The notes beneath the pieces were generated by a model. The model ran no database searches and was not told where the DNA came from. It saw only the letters and a program-made list of their open reading frames with translations. Positions 1-7,131 of a stretch of 9,484 bases of DNA are shown here, piece after piece (the stretch's first letter is position 1; every line of letters begins with the position of its first letter). The stretch spans positions 1 through 9,484 of the forward strand of contig JALHPX010000074.1 of assembly GCA_022842225.1 (NCBI GenBank). Reading direction: 5' to 3'. Source of the DNA: a bacterium. Its GTDB lineage: Bacteria > Bdellovibrionota > FAC87 > UBA2466. The position numbers were made by a program, and so were the translations under genes.

Positions 1-1060
1 CGAATGCGGAGCGTCCATGGCTACTTTCTCTGCTTTCACTTCTAACTCTTCCATAAGCCTCCACGTAATTGCGCGCCATCCTATAGGCGGTGAACCGACG
101 GAGGAACTCTTGCCGACAATTTTGTCGGGAGATCGTGTCGATAGAGCCTACTGCTTCCACCGCTTCGTCGATATTGGAAACACAAAACCCATTCACTCCG
201 GGCTCAATCACTTCAGGAACAGAACCTCGACGATAAGCAATCACGGGCGTGCCACAGGCCATTGCCTCAATCATGACCAAACCAAAGGGTTCGGGCCAAT
301 CAATAGGAAAGAGCAACCCTATCGCGCCACCAAGAAAATCTTGCTTCTGCTCTTCGTTGATTTCGCCAATGTACTCCGCAAACGGCGAAGCCTTTAAAAG
401 CGGAGCGATTTTTTCCTGATAATAAACTTCGTCTGCCTTATCGACTTTGGCCGCGATCTTGAGCGGAAGTCCGGCGCGCCGAGCAATTTCAATAGCGCGG
501 TCGACGCGCTTCTCTGGAGAAATACGTCCTAAAAACGCTAGGTATTTTCCTGGAGTGTAAACGGGGTTGAACAAACCCTCGGGCAAACCATGGTGAATCG
601 TCGAAACCCAGTTCACTCCGTTTAAAGGAGCTCTCTGCGATTCCGAAATCGAGATCAGAGGCATCTCTGAAAATTCCTCGTAGAGCGGGATGAGCTCTGG
701 AAGATCGAGTCTACCGTGCAAAGTAGTTAATTGAGCGTGCCGATTCGCGCGCGACATCGGAAAATGAAGATAGTCGTTGTGGTAGTGAATGATGTCGAAG
801 TCGTCGCGGCGGATTTGTACTTGCCCCAGTTGAACCGCGTGAAGGGGAGCCGGATCGGGCTTATTGGGATGTAATCGTAAAGAGCAATCTACCGTCGATA
901 TTAGCGATGCGTTCGTGACAGAATCACCGCTAGCAAAAAGCGTAACCTCGTGACCCTGGCGCACTAATTCCTCGGTTAAATACGAGACGACTCTCTCTGT
1001 ACCGCCATAAGTTTTGGGGGGAACGCTTTCGTATAGGGGAGCTACTTGGGCAATTCGCAT
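1..1060 (-). CDS. Family-4 glycosyltransferase (GT-B fold), C-terminus cut by window edge
   Basis: This reading frame has no stop from its ATG at 1060 to the window edge, giving 353 codons. The protein begins MRIAQVAPLYESVPPK followed by YGGTERVVSYL, the N-terminal nucleotide-sugar-side glycine loop of GT4 enzymes. GRISPEKR (residues 178-185) carries the conserved basic Arg/Lys pair. The E-x7-E motif of retaining GT-B enzymes is E257 to E265 in EPFGLVMIE, followed by AMACGTPVIA and a GSVPEVIE segment. It should transfer a sugar from an activated donor in the cytoplasm. The acceptor cannot be read from sequence; the closest remembered subgroup is the AviGT4-like one. The C-terminal helix (about residues 310-340) is already present, so probably only a short tail is missing. 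A GAGGA lies 11 bases before the ATG. The gene is separated from the pump operon by 138 bases and has its own candidate promoter. The GT4 family is secure; the specific role is unknown. Confidence 0.93.
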   Translation of the reverse strand, partial: MRIAQVAPLYESVPPKTYGGTERVVSYLTEELVRQGHEVTLFASGDSVTNASLISTVDCSLRLHPNKPDPAPLHAVQLGQVQIRRDDFDIIHYHNDYLHFPMSRANRHAQLTTLHGRLDLPELIPLYEEFSEMPLISISESQRAPLNGVNWVSTIHHGLPEGLFNPVYTPGKYLAFLGRISPEKRVDRAIEIARRAGLPLKIAAKVDKADEVYYQEKIAPLLKASPFAEYIGEINEEQKQDFLGGAIGLLFPIDWPEPFGLVMIEAMACGTPVIAYRRGSVPEVIEPGVNGFCVSNIDEAVEAVGSIDTISRQNCRQEFLRRFTAYRMARNYVEAYGRVRSESRESSHGRSAF

Positions 1061-1102
1061 ACTGCTTTAAATCCTCGTGCGTGAAATTCCTACAGAATTC
1101 TT

Positions 1103-1119
1103 AAGCACTTATCGTGCCA
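1103..1119 (-). promoter_or_regulatory. Candidate sigma-54 (RpoN) promoter for the glycosyltransferase
   Basis: Read on the minus strand, 1119-1113 is TGGCACG, an exact -24 element. After four bases (ATAA) comes GTGCT, one mismatch from the TTGCW -12 element. The GG and GC dinucleotides are exactly as far apart as sigma-54 requires. The predicted start is near 1093, leaving about 33 bases of leader containing GAGGA (1072-1076) before the ATG at 1060. I looked only for the core, so an upstream activator site was not identified; it would fall inside the end of the RND gene. The match is strong for a short motif but could be chance. Confidence 0.45.
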
Positions 1120-1198
1120 TGCACTTCTCTGCGGAAGAGCACGAAAGAGGACACCAGCTTTGCTGCGTTTTGCCACGTCCCGACGGAGAGCTGAGGCG

Positions 1199-4100
1199 TT
1201 AGTGATCGCGATCGCGGTGAGTGCCACGAGCGGGCGACGTGAAAGTATTGTCCCGCTTTAGCTCCACTTTGCTCAGCAGCGCATAGAGGCTCGGAACGAC
1301 GAACAAAGTAAAGAGAGTGGACACAATCGTGCCACCGATAATCACAAGCCCCATGGGAGTGCGCGTTTCCTGGCCAATACTATTGCCCAGCACGAGAGGC
1401 GTGGCCGCAATCACCGTGGCCACGGAAGTCATGAGAATCGGACGTAGGCGCACAGGACATGCTTTTTGCAGCGCCTGGGCCACATTCTTGACTCCCTGCT
1501 CCCGCACCTGATTAGTGAATTCGACGAGTAAGATGGAGTTCTTCTTCGCAATCCCCATCAATACGATCAGACCAATAAAGCTGAAAAGATTGAGCGAGAC
1601 GCCCGTAATCCAGAGTATCGCGATCGCACCTGTCACGCTAAAGGGCAGCGCCACTAACACTGAGACTGGATGGACAAAGGAATTAAACTGGATAGCCAGA
1701 ATCATGTAGGCCACCAAAATCCCCATGAGCATGGCCATACTCAAACTCGAAAAACTCTCCGCTAAACCGGCCGAAGCGCCTTCGAGCGAAAAAGCATATC
1801 CCGTTGGCAGAATCTCCCGCGCAGTCGCTTGCGCTTTTTCTAAGACTTCACCCTGCGAGTGACCGATTGCAGGACTACCAAACACACCAATCGCGCGTTG
1901 GCGATTGACACGATTGATTGATTGGTACGTGCGCTGCTCCTTAAAGGTTACTAACTCGTGGAGCGGAACGCGCAGGCCATAGCTGTTGCGCACATCGATA
2001 CCTTCAATGTCTTTTGCAGAGCGAATGGCGTCGTCATGGAGCTTGGTACGGATATCATAACGGTGTCCGCCCGAAGTAAATCGACTCTGGCGAATCCCTG
2101 CCACTGTAGCATTGAGTGTGCGCGCCACGCTTTCCACGCTTACACCCCGCAACGCCATGGCTTCGCGGTTGGGTTGGATGAGCAATTCGGGGAGGCCTTG
2201 TTTGAAATCGGTGTCCATGTCCTGGGTGAGACCTTCTTTTTCCAGACGATCGATAATCTCCTGCGCCTTGGCAGAGAGCACATCCAGGTCGGGCCCACTT
2301 AAGTTGAAAGACACCGGGAACTGCCTGCCCGAAGTAAGACTGCGGGCGGAGTTGTCGCGCATCGAGACACGAACGCCTTTTATCGGCTTTAATTCATCGC
2401 GCAAAATAGCCATGACTTGGGTATGGGTCTTATCGCGCTTCTCTCGCGGAATTAAAAACAGCGGGAAGCTTATTTGGTTAACCTGCGAATTGGGTCCGCC
2501 AGCTCCCGCCATTGTCGAGAATTTCTCTACATAAGCGTTCTTTTGAATAATTTTTTCAATTTCGATGGCCTTAGCCAGAGTGGCTTCCAGAGAACTTCCC
2601 GGAGGAAGTTGGGCGCTCAACATAATGAGGTTTTGATCCTGACTGGGAACAAACTCCTGCTTCACCCCACGGACCAAAAGCAACGAGGCCAGAAAGAAAA
2701 TCGTCGATAAGGCAACGATGGTCTTGGACCACGGCAAAGTGCGGCCGAGAATAGCGCCGTATTTCTCCCCCCAACCGTGGAATCGCTTTTCCAGCCAGAG
2801 CTCAAAACGCGATTCCTTATGCCCTTTTCCCATTAGCGCCGCCGAGCGCATGGGGGTAATCGTCACCGCCTCCAGCAGCGAGAGTAAAACCGCAGCCGAC
2901 ATCGTAACGCCGAACTGAAAAAAGAATTTACCCGTGATGCCATCCATGAAAATCACGGGAAGGAATACGGCGATAACGGCCAAAGTCGCCGCAATCGCTG
3001 CTGGCAGAATCTCCATCGAGCCGTCATAGGCGGCTTGATAAGGACCCTTGCCCATGCGCTGGTGGCGAACGATATTTTCCAAAAGCATAATGGCGTCGTC
3101 GACTACGATAGAGATCGCTAATGTTAGCGCTAAGAGCGAAAACAGATTGAGAGTGAAGCCAGAGAAATAAATAATTAGAAATGTGCCAACAATCGACGTG
3201 GGAATCGAGAAGAGAATATTAACTGCTGCTTGAAAACTACCCAGGAAGAGAAAGCAAATTACAATAGTGACCATGCCGGCCACAAAGAGCTTTTCTAAAG
3301 TGGTATCGACCACGGCTTTGGTGGACGTGGTGAAATCGACGTTGACGCGAAGATCATAACCCTTAGGCAAAGTGGCCTGCAGCTCTTCTACTTTCTTGCG
3401 CACAGACTCGGCCAAAGCGACTTCGTTCGCGCCGCGCTGTTTTTGAATGGAAATCGATACGGCATCTTTGCCGTTGATGCGGGCAATACGGCGGATATCA
3501 CTTAAACCGTCTTCCACTTCCGCGACATCGGACAACCGATAGACTCTGTCTTGAATGATCGAGCCCCCGCGACGCAGAATGCGGATGTTGCCGACTTCCT
3601 CGGGCGTTGTCGCTTCGCCTAACCAGCGCACCCGCAATTCTTCTTTACCGTCGGAGAATTGGCCCGCAGCCGTTTCTAAGTGCTGGGCAGATAAAGCGTC
3701 GAGCAAATCAAGTACTGTGAGATCCGCTTTGCGTAGTTTTTTCACATCGGGCCAAATGCGCAGATTGCGCTGGCTAAAGCCACTAATGGAAACCTCCCCG
3801 ATTTGGGGCAAAAAACGAAATTGATCGATCAGGTAATTTTCGGTCCAGACCAATGTCTCCCTAAGTGGGCGATCAAATGACAGCCCCAACATCATAATGG
3901 GAGATTCCTCTGGATTGCGCTTACGCACCACCGCGGGATCCACGCCCTCGGGCCAACGGATGGTGCTCAGAGCGGACTGCACTTCTTGCAGCGCAATATC
4001 GACATTGCGATTGATATCTAGATCCAGAGTTACCGAGCCGCCACCCTGGCGCACCGAGGACTTCATCTGAGTGACACCTTCAATCGACAGCAGGTTCTGC

Positions 4101-4303
4101 TCGATAGTGTCGATCAGTTCGGCTTCCACTACTTCCGGAGAAGCGCCTTCATAGGTCACCGAAATACTAAGCACCGGAAAATCCACATCCGGCATCTGGC
4201 TAACACCCAACTTGTTCAAACCAATGGCGCCAAAGATAATCAGTGCAGCCATCAGGATCCAGGCAAAGACGGGCCGTCTTAAAGAGAGCTCGATTAAGTT
4301 CAT
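1199..4303 (-). CDS. RND efflux permease, HAE1/AcrB type
   Basis: A 1034-aa inner-membrane proton-driven exporter of the usual full length for the family (about 1020-1050). It begins with the typical short cytoplasmic start and TM1 (residues about 8-28, RRPVFAWILMAALIIFG). Two large periplasmic loops and two bundles of membrane segments follow, with the second bundle starting near residue 850. The proton-relay residues are visible: D402-D403 in VVDDAIMLLEN of TM4 (AcrB D407/D408) and K921 in GIAKKNSILLVEF of TM10 (AcrB K940). The double Asp and AcrB-like surroundings place it in the HAE group and not with the heavy-metal HME pumps. Its ATG overlaps the stop of the TolC-like gene by four bases (ATGA), so translation is probably coupled. 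No membrane-fusion adaptor gene lies in the operon, so it must borrow one or work atypically. The substrate is unknown; drugs, detergents, lipids or predation-related compounds are possible. Confidence 0.95.
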   Translation of the reverse strand: MNLIELSLRRPVFAWILMAALIIFGAIGLNKLGVSQMPDVDFPVLSISVTYEGASPEVVEAELIDTIEQNLLSIEGVTQMKSSVRQGGGSVTLDLDINRNVDIALQEVQSALSTIRWPEGVDPAVVRKRNPEESPIMMLGLSFDRPLRETLVWTENYLIDQFRFLPQIGEVSISGFSQRNLRIWPDVKKLRKADLTVLDLLDALSAQHLETAAGQFSDGKEELRVRWLGEATTPEEVGNIRILRRGGSIIQDRVYRLSDVAEVEDGLSDIRRIARINGKDAVSISIQKQRGANEVALAESVRKKVEELQATLPKGYDLRVNVDFTTSTKAVVDTTLEKLFVAGMVTIVICFLFLGSFQAAVNILFSIPTSIVGTFLIIYFSGFTLNLFSLLALTLAISIVVDDAIMLLENIVRHQRMGKGPYQAAYDGSMEILPAAIAATLAVIAVFLPVIFMDGITGKFFFQFGVTMSAAVLLSLLEAVTITPMRSAALMGKGHKESRFELWLEKRFHGWGEKYGAILGRTLPWSKTIVALSTIFFLASLLLVRGVKQEFVPSQDQNLIMLSAQLPPGSSLEATLAKAIEIEKIIQKNAYVEKFSTMAGAGGPNSQVNQISFPLFLIPREKRDKTHTQVMAILRDELKPIKGVRVSMRDNSARSLTSGRQFPVSFNLSGPDLDVLSAKAQEIIDRLEKEGLTQDMDTDFKQGLPELLIQPNREAMALRGVSVESVARTLNATVAGIRQSRFTSGGHRYDIRTKLHDDAIRSAKDIEGIDVRNSYGLRVPLHELVTFKEQRTYQSINRVNRQRAIGVFGSPAIGHSQGEVLEKAQATAREILPTGYAFSLEGASAGLAESFSSLSMAMLMGILVAYMILAIQFNSFVHPVSVLVALPFSVTGAIAILWITGVSLNLFSFIGLIVLMGIAKKNSILLVEFTNQVREQGVKNVAQALQKACPVRLRPILMTSVATVIAATPLVLGNSIGQETRTPMGLVIIGGTIVSTLFTLFVVPSLYALLSKVELKRDNTFTSPARGTHRDRDH

Positions 4304-5769
4304 GGCTGACTCTCTTTCTCTCGCGTGAATTGGCGGGACTGGCTTTCGATTATTCTGAGCATCGCTAGCTGACGATACACTTCCAGCTTTGCTTGCGCGG
4401 CTTCGATCTCAAAAGAGATCGTTTGAAACGCCGTCGATCGGCCTTGCTCGTAGCGTTTTCGCTCTTCTTCCGTTTTTTGAATTTGCAAAGCGGCAAGCTT
4501 GCGGGAGTTTTCAATATTCTGCCGCTGAAAGCGGATACGCTGATTGAGATCCTCCCAACCTACATCGGAGGCCTGACCCAGTCGTTTGGCATCGAGTTCC
4601 AAAGCATCGGCTTGCAACTCCGCTGCGCGCAGGCGTCCGTCGCGCACGTCGGAGCCGAGTTGCATCGCAAACTGGAATCCAAACTGGGTGAAGGTTGAAT
4701 TATTGCTAAACGCCTGCTGCCAAGCATTAGAGAAAGTGCTTTCAATCCCATTGCGTCCATAACTCAAAACAAAATCGAGCTGGGGTCGTAGCGCATCTCT
4801 CTCTCGATCTGCCATCGCGCGCGTTTCCTTACCGCGATAACTACTTACCAAGGCGTCAATCCGCTTAGGAGTAGCCCTTACCCCGTCATCCACCGCCAGC
4901 AGGCTAGCGGGATTGCGATCGGTCTCCAGAGCTTGAACGCGCGGCTTCCACGCGGCCACTTTTATCGTCGGTAACTCTTGCCGCAGACGATTCCAAGCGG
5001 CTTCAATTGTGTTCTTAGTATCGAGCAACTCCATCTGGCGCGTCGTAACCAGAGCGCGCACTTGCACTCCATCGGTCTTTTCCGCCGCCGAATGGCGAAT
5101 ACGTTCGCCAACCCATTTCTGCATTTGTTCACTGCGGGCTAAATTCTCTTGGCGGATTTCCATCTCACGCTCCGCCAACGCAAGATCCCAATACGCGGTC
5201 TCAATGCGAGTTAGAAGCTGTTGGCGTCGCAGAAGGAGTTCAAACTGGCGGCGCTTCTTTTCGGCACTGTCCACTTCGCGGCGAACGCGCGTGGCATGAC
5301 CAAAAAAATTCCGCCACAAAGACTGCGACAGAGTGAACTGCCAGTTGGCGAGATTTCTCGAACCTACGTCAGCCACGCTAGCTAATTCATAACCAGCGGT
5401 GAGCCCCACGGTGGTTCCCGTCGAAAAAGGCTGGAGCACTCCCAAATCGAGTTGGCGAGAAAGTGAGCGGCGACCGGGATTAAAAGTGGCGCGTTGATCC
5501 TGGGTTTGCACTAAACTCGCCGTCAGCGAGGGAGCGATGTCGATATCGCGCGCGCGGATCTCAGCGCCCAATGCCTCCAGCGACATACCCAAGCTACGAA
5601 TCTCTTCGGATTCTCTACCCGCCTGATCGAGCAATTGATCTAGATCGTAAACGGGTTCGCCCATGGCGAGAGCGCTTACGCCAGCAGTCACGAATAGAAT
5701 GACGGGAAGCAAACGCGTTTTAGCGCGCCGGCTCTTCAAGGAGTGCGGCCGAATAAAGATAAATTTCAT
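4300..5769 (-). CDS. TolC-family outer-membrane efflux protein
   Basis: A 489-aa outer-membrane channel subunit. An N-terminal Sec signal (residues about 1-35) has a basic stretch SRRAKTR, then a hydrophobic core ending SALA. Two repeats of the outer-membrane efflux domain follow (about 45-260 and 290-480). They consist of long, Gln/Glu/Arg-rich helices of the periplasmic tunnel (for example around 165-235 and 395-480) and alternating polar/aromatic strands such as FGFQFAMQLG for the barrel. The C-terminal helix has the usual RYEQGRSTAFQTI-like turn. No lipobox cysteine is present, unlike OprM-type lipoproteins. The start at 5769 is supported by AGGAAGG five bases upstream, although it makes the gene overlap the preceding one by 50 bases. 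It is expected to form the trimeric exit duct for the RND pump encoded immediately downstream. Confidence 0.92.
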   Translation of the reverse strand: MKFIFIRPHSLKSRRAKTRLLPVILFVTAGVSALAMGEPVYDLDQLLDQAGRESEEIRSLGMSLEALGAEIRARDIDIAPSLTASLVQTQDQRATFNPGRRSLSRQLDLGVLQPFSTGTTVGLTAGYELASVADVGSRNLANWQFTLSQSLWRNFFGHATRVRREVDSAEKKRRQFELLLRRQQLLTRIETAYWDLALAEREMEIRQENLARSEQMQKWVGERIRHSAAEKTDGVQVRALVTTRQMELLDTKNTIEAAWNRLRQELPTIKVAAWKPRVQALETDRNPASLLAVDDGVRATPKRIDALVSSYRGKETRAMADRERDALRPQLDFVLSYGRNGIESTFSNAWQQAFSNNSTFTQFGFQFAMQLGSDVRDGRLRAAELQADALELDAKRLGQASDVGWEDLNQRIRFQRQNIENSRKLAALQIQKTEEERKRYEQGRSTAFQTISFEIEAAQAKLEVYRQLAMLRIIESQSRQFTREKESQP

Positions 5770-6067
5770 CTAGACCTTCCTCGTCGAGAAACCCAAAATC
5801 AGAACCATCGCTGGTCTCGACTGTTTCTGACACAAACGGCTGCAACCGCGTTGCTTCCGGGCGTGCTACCAACATCAAAACCAAAACAGCAGCGACAGGC
5901 GCAAGACGCATCCACAACGGCACGGCAAAGCGCGAGCCTATAGGCACTCCCCGCTCGCCATCCTGGATCTTTGCCCAGATGGCGTCTACCTCTTCGGAAC
6001 GGCTCTCCGCAGGCGTAGGACGGTTCTGGCTCATAAACTTCTTAAGTAGATCGGGCTTAGGATTCAT
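5720..6067 (-). CDS. Putative anti-sigma factor, single-pass membrane protein (CnrY-like position and size)
   Basis: A 115-aa protein whose start overlaps the sigma-factor gene by 11 bases. This is the usual arrangement for an ECF sigma factor and its membrane-bound inhibitor. About 50 N-terminal residues are polar and include a predicted helix SEEVDAIWAKIQ (24-35). One hydrophobic segment follows (about 51-68, with APVAAVLVLMLVA at its core), then a strongly acidic C-terminal tail (69-115) containing LDEEGLDEIYLYSAALLEE. The predicted topology is N-terminus in the cytoplasm and tail in the periplasm. No zinc-binding HxxxCxxC motif of the ZAS anti-sigma family is present and there is no cysteine at all. 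It therefore resembles the minimal CnrY/NccY inhibitors only in architecture. The anti-sigma role is inferred from gene order and topology, not from a recognised domain. Confidence 0.6.
   Translation of the reverse strand: MNPKPDLLKKFMSQNRPTPAESRSEEVDAIWAKIQDGERGVPIGSRFAVPLWMRLAPVAAVLVLMLVARPEATRLQPFVSETVETSDGSDFGFLDEEGLDEIYLYSAALLEEPAR
5775..5781 (-). promoter_or_regulatory. Ribosome binding site of the TolC-like gene
   Basis: On the minus strand this reads AGGAAGG and lies five bases before the ATG at 5769, inside the coding region of the upstream membrane protein. It is the best Shine-Dalgarno match in the operon. It decides for the long start, which retains the complete signal peptide, despite the 50-base overlap. 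Confidence 0.7.
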
Positions 6068-6608
6068 AGTTAATCCCCATCTTGGTAAAAATTTCTCGCA
6101 GCTTTTCCCGCGAGTTATGTAGACGACTCTTCACTGTTCCAACTGGAACCTCTAGAACTTCAGCGATCGCCTCAAGCGAAAGGTCTTCTAAGTAATGCAA
6201 GACCACTACTGCACGGTGGTTCTCGTCTAACTCTAGCAGTGCAACCTGCACCGCCTGGCGATTCTCACTGCGGTCTAGACTGCTGGGGTGCGACTCTGCC
6301 ATGCGCTCCCAACGAGCCTTGTCGATTCCCGAAACTTCCAGTCGCGAACCGCGGCGCAAGAAATCCATCGCGGCATTTACCGTCACCCGGTAGATCCACG
6401 TGCGCAAACTCGAGCGCGCATTAAACCGAGCGAGCCCTTTCCACACTTTGACGAAAACTTCCTGAGTCAAATCATCTAAGAATCGCTCGCCGACTAAATT
6501 AAACAGCACTCCCCGGACCAATCGCGCGTGCTCATAGTAAAGAGCTTCAAAAGCTTGCTGCTCTGTCTGCGATTTGCTCGGCACGAGTCGATTGTCCAAG
6601 GGAGGCAT
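6057..6608 (-). CDS. ECF-type RNA polymerase sigma factor (sigma-70 family)
   Basis: A 183-aa two-domain sigma factor lacking regions 1 and 3, as in group 4 (ECF) sigmas. Region 2 spans about residues 20-87 and shows DDLTQEVFVKVWKGL (core-binding and -10 recognition helix, 45-59) and LRTWIYRVTVNAAMDFLRR (68-86). After a linker, region 4 spans about 116-172. It has ELDENHRAVVVLHYLEDLS and then the helix-turn-helix SLEAIAEVLEVPVGTVKSRL (144-163) that reads the -35. It starts three bases after the stop of the Spy-like gene, and GAGAAG nine bases upstream serves as a weak ribosome site. Its likely partner is the membrane protein that overlaps its 3' end. Its likely target is the promoter at 7085-7112, which would make the operon self-activating. 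The sigma identity is secure; the ECF subgroup was not determined. Confidence 0.95.
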   Translation of the reverse strand: MPPLDNRLVPSKSQTEQQAFEALYYEHARLVRGVLFNLVGERFLDDLTQEVFVKVWKGLARFNARSSLRTWIYRVTVNAAMDFLRRGSRLEVSGIDKARWERMAESHPSSLDRSENRQAVQVALLELDENHRAVVVLHYLEDLSLEAIAEVLEVPVGTVKSRLHNSREKLREIFTKMGINYES

Positions 6609-6611
6609 AGT

Positions 6612-7058
6612 TTACTTCTCGTCGTCTTCTTTATCGACGCCGCCGTGGTGCATGCCACGAAAGGCTTTTAGGCCCTTAATTTTTTTCATCTGTTCGGGCG
6701 ACAAGATTTCGCGCATCTCCAGCGCCACTTGGAAACGGCCGCGATTGAGTTCGGCTCGTGCGGCTTCCAACTGAGTGAATTTCTGATTGAGGCTCTTTTG
6801 ATAGTCGCCGCCCTTCTGCGGGTCTTGCAACGCGGTTAACAGCTCTTCGCGCATTTTTCTCACCTTAGCGCGCAAGGGCGCGATGGTGTTTCTGTGTTTG
6901 CCGCGAATCTCTTTTACTTGTGCCGCTTGCTCGACTGAGAGGTCCAAGGCGCGCATCAGGCGTTTGCCTAGTACTCCCACCTCTTCTCCATCGTGGGCCG
7001 CGAAAGCCGCGCCGCTTAACAGAATTGCAACCATCATGATTGCTGTCCATGGCTTCAT
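6612..7058 (-). CDS. Exported Spy/CpxP/CnrX-like helical protein, probable envelope sensor
   Basis: A 148-aa periplasmic protein. A clear Sec signal (MKPWTAIMMVAILLSGAAFA) ends in AFA at residue 20, with AHDGEE as the predicted mature start. The rest is charged and almost entirely helical. It carries two degenerate copies of the LTxxQ-type motif of the Spy/CpxP superfamily: LDLSVEQ (38-44) and ILSPEQ (118-123), the second inside MREILSPEQMKKIKG. The C-terminus holds a possible metal-binding GMHHGG cluster (135-140) and an acidic-lysine tail. Family members either chaperone unfolded envelope proteins or sense metal (CnrX, ZraP). As first gene of an ECF operon it most likely tunes the sigma switch. 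I place the start at the second ATG (7058), because AGGAG abuts the first ATG (7064) directly but is six bases from the second. Confidence 0.75.
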   Translation of the reverse strand: MKPWTAIMMVAILLSGAAFAAHDGEEVGVLGKRLMRALDLSVEQAAQVKEIRGKHRNTIAPLRAKVRKMREELLTALQDPQKGGDYQKSLNQKFTQLEAARAELNRGRFQVALEMREILSPEQMKKIKGLKAFRGMHHGGVDKEDDEK

Positions 7059-7064
7059 ATCCAT

Positions 7065-7069
7065 CTCCT
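7065..7069 (-). promoter_or_regulatory. Ribosome binding site deciding the start of the Spy-like gene
   Basis: AGGAG on the minus strand. It touches the ATG at 7064 with no spacer, which is unworkable for initiation there, but has a normal six-base spacer to the ATG at 7058. That shorter start also gives a more typical signal peptide with lysine as residue 2. Confidence 0.65.
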
Positions 7070-7084
7070 GGTTCGTTTGATCTG

Positions 7085-7112
7085 TTAGACGCGTACGGGT
7101 TGAAAAAGGTTC
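7085..7112 (-). promoter_or_regulatory. ECF-sigma promoter of the Spy/sigma/anti-sigma/TolC/RND operon
   Basis: On the minus strand, GAACC (7112-7108) is followed by a 16-base spacer and CGTCTAA (7091-7085). GAAC-type -35 and CGTC-type -10 boxes with a 16-base gap are the usual form of ECF promoters. A T-run follows the -35, as is common in this class. Transcription would begin near 7078, giving a leader of about 20 bases before the ATG at 7058. It is the only candidate in the gap before the first gene of the operon, and the operon encodes an ECF sigma, so autoregulation is the simple reading. Confidence 0.6.
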
Positions 7113-7129
7113 ACTGAGAAAATGAACCT
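7103..7129 (-). terminator. Intrinsic terminator of the peptidase/exported-protein unit
   Basis: On the minus strand, AGGTTCA (7129-7123), a nine-base loop and TGAACCT (7113-7107) form a perfect seven-base-pair stem. It runs directly into a T-tract (7107-7103), 45 bases after the stop codon at 7175. The stem is only moderately GC-rich and the loop is large, so it may be weak. Its 3' arm contains the -35 box of the next operon. Confidence 0.55.
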
Positions 7130-7131
7130 CT

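Noticed and set aside
17..397. Plus-strand open frame of 126 codons at the left edge
   Set aside because: It lies opposite the glycosyltransferase, whose minus-strand frame has strong family motifs; the plus-strand translation shows no domain and no ribosome site.
1130..1198. Possible terminator after the RND gene (GGAC...GTCC with inner CAGC-AAA-GCTG on the minus strand)
   Set aside because: Stems of only four base pairs with poor T-tract; not convincing, so the operon's end remains undefined.
1207..1216. Perfect palindrome CGCGATCGCG near the RND stop codon
   Set aside because: Explained by alternating Arg-Asp codons at the C-terminus; single copy, no loop and no T-run, so neither a terminator nor an iterated repeat.
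1958..2534. Overlapping plus-strand open frames inside the RND gene
   Set aside because: Shadows of the RND coding frame; the translations overlap each other and are low complexity or unlike any family.
7059..7064. ATG at 7064 as start of the Spy-like gene
   Set aside because: AGGAG abuts it with zero spacing, while the ATG six bases on has normal spacing and a more typical signal peptide.
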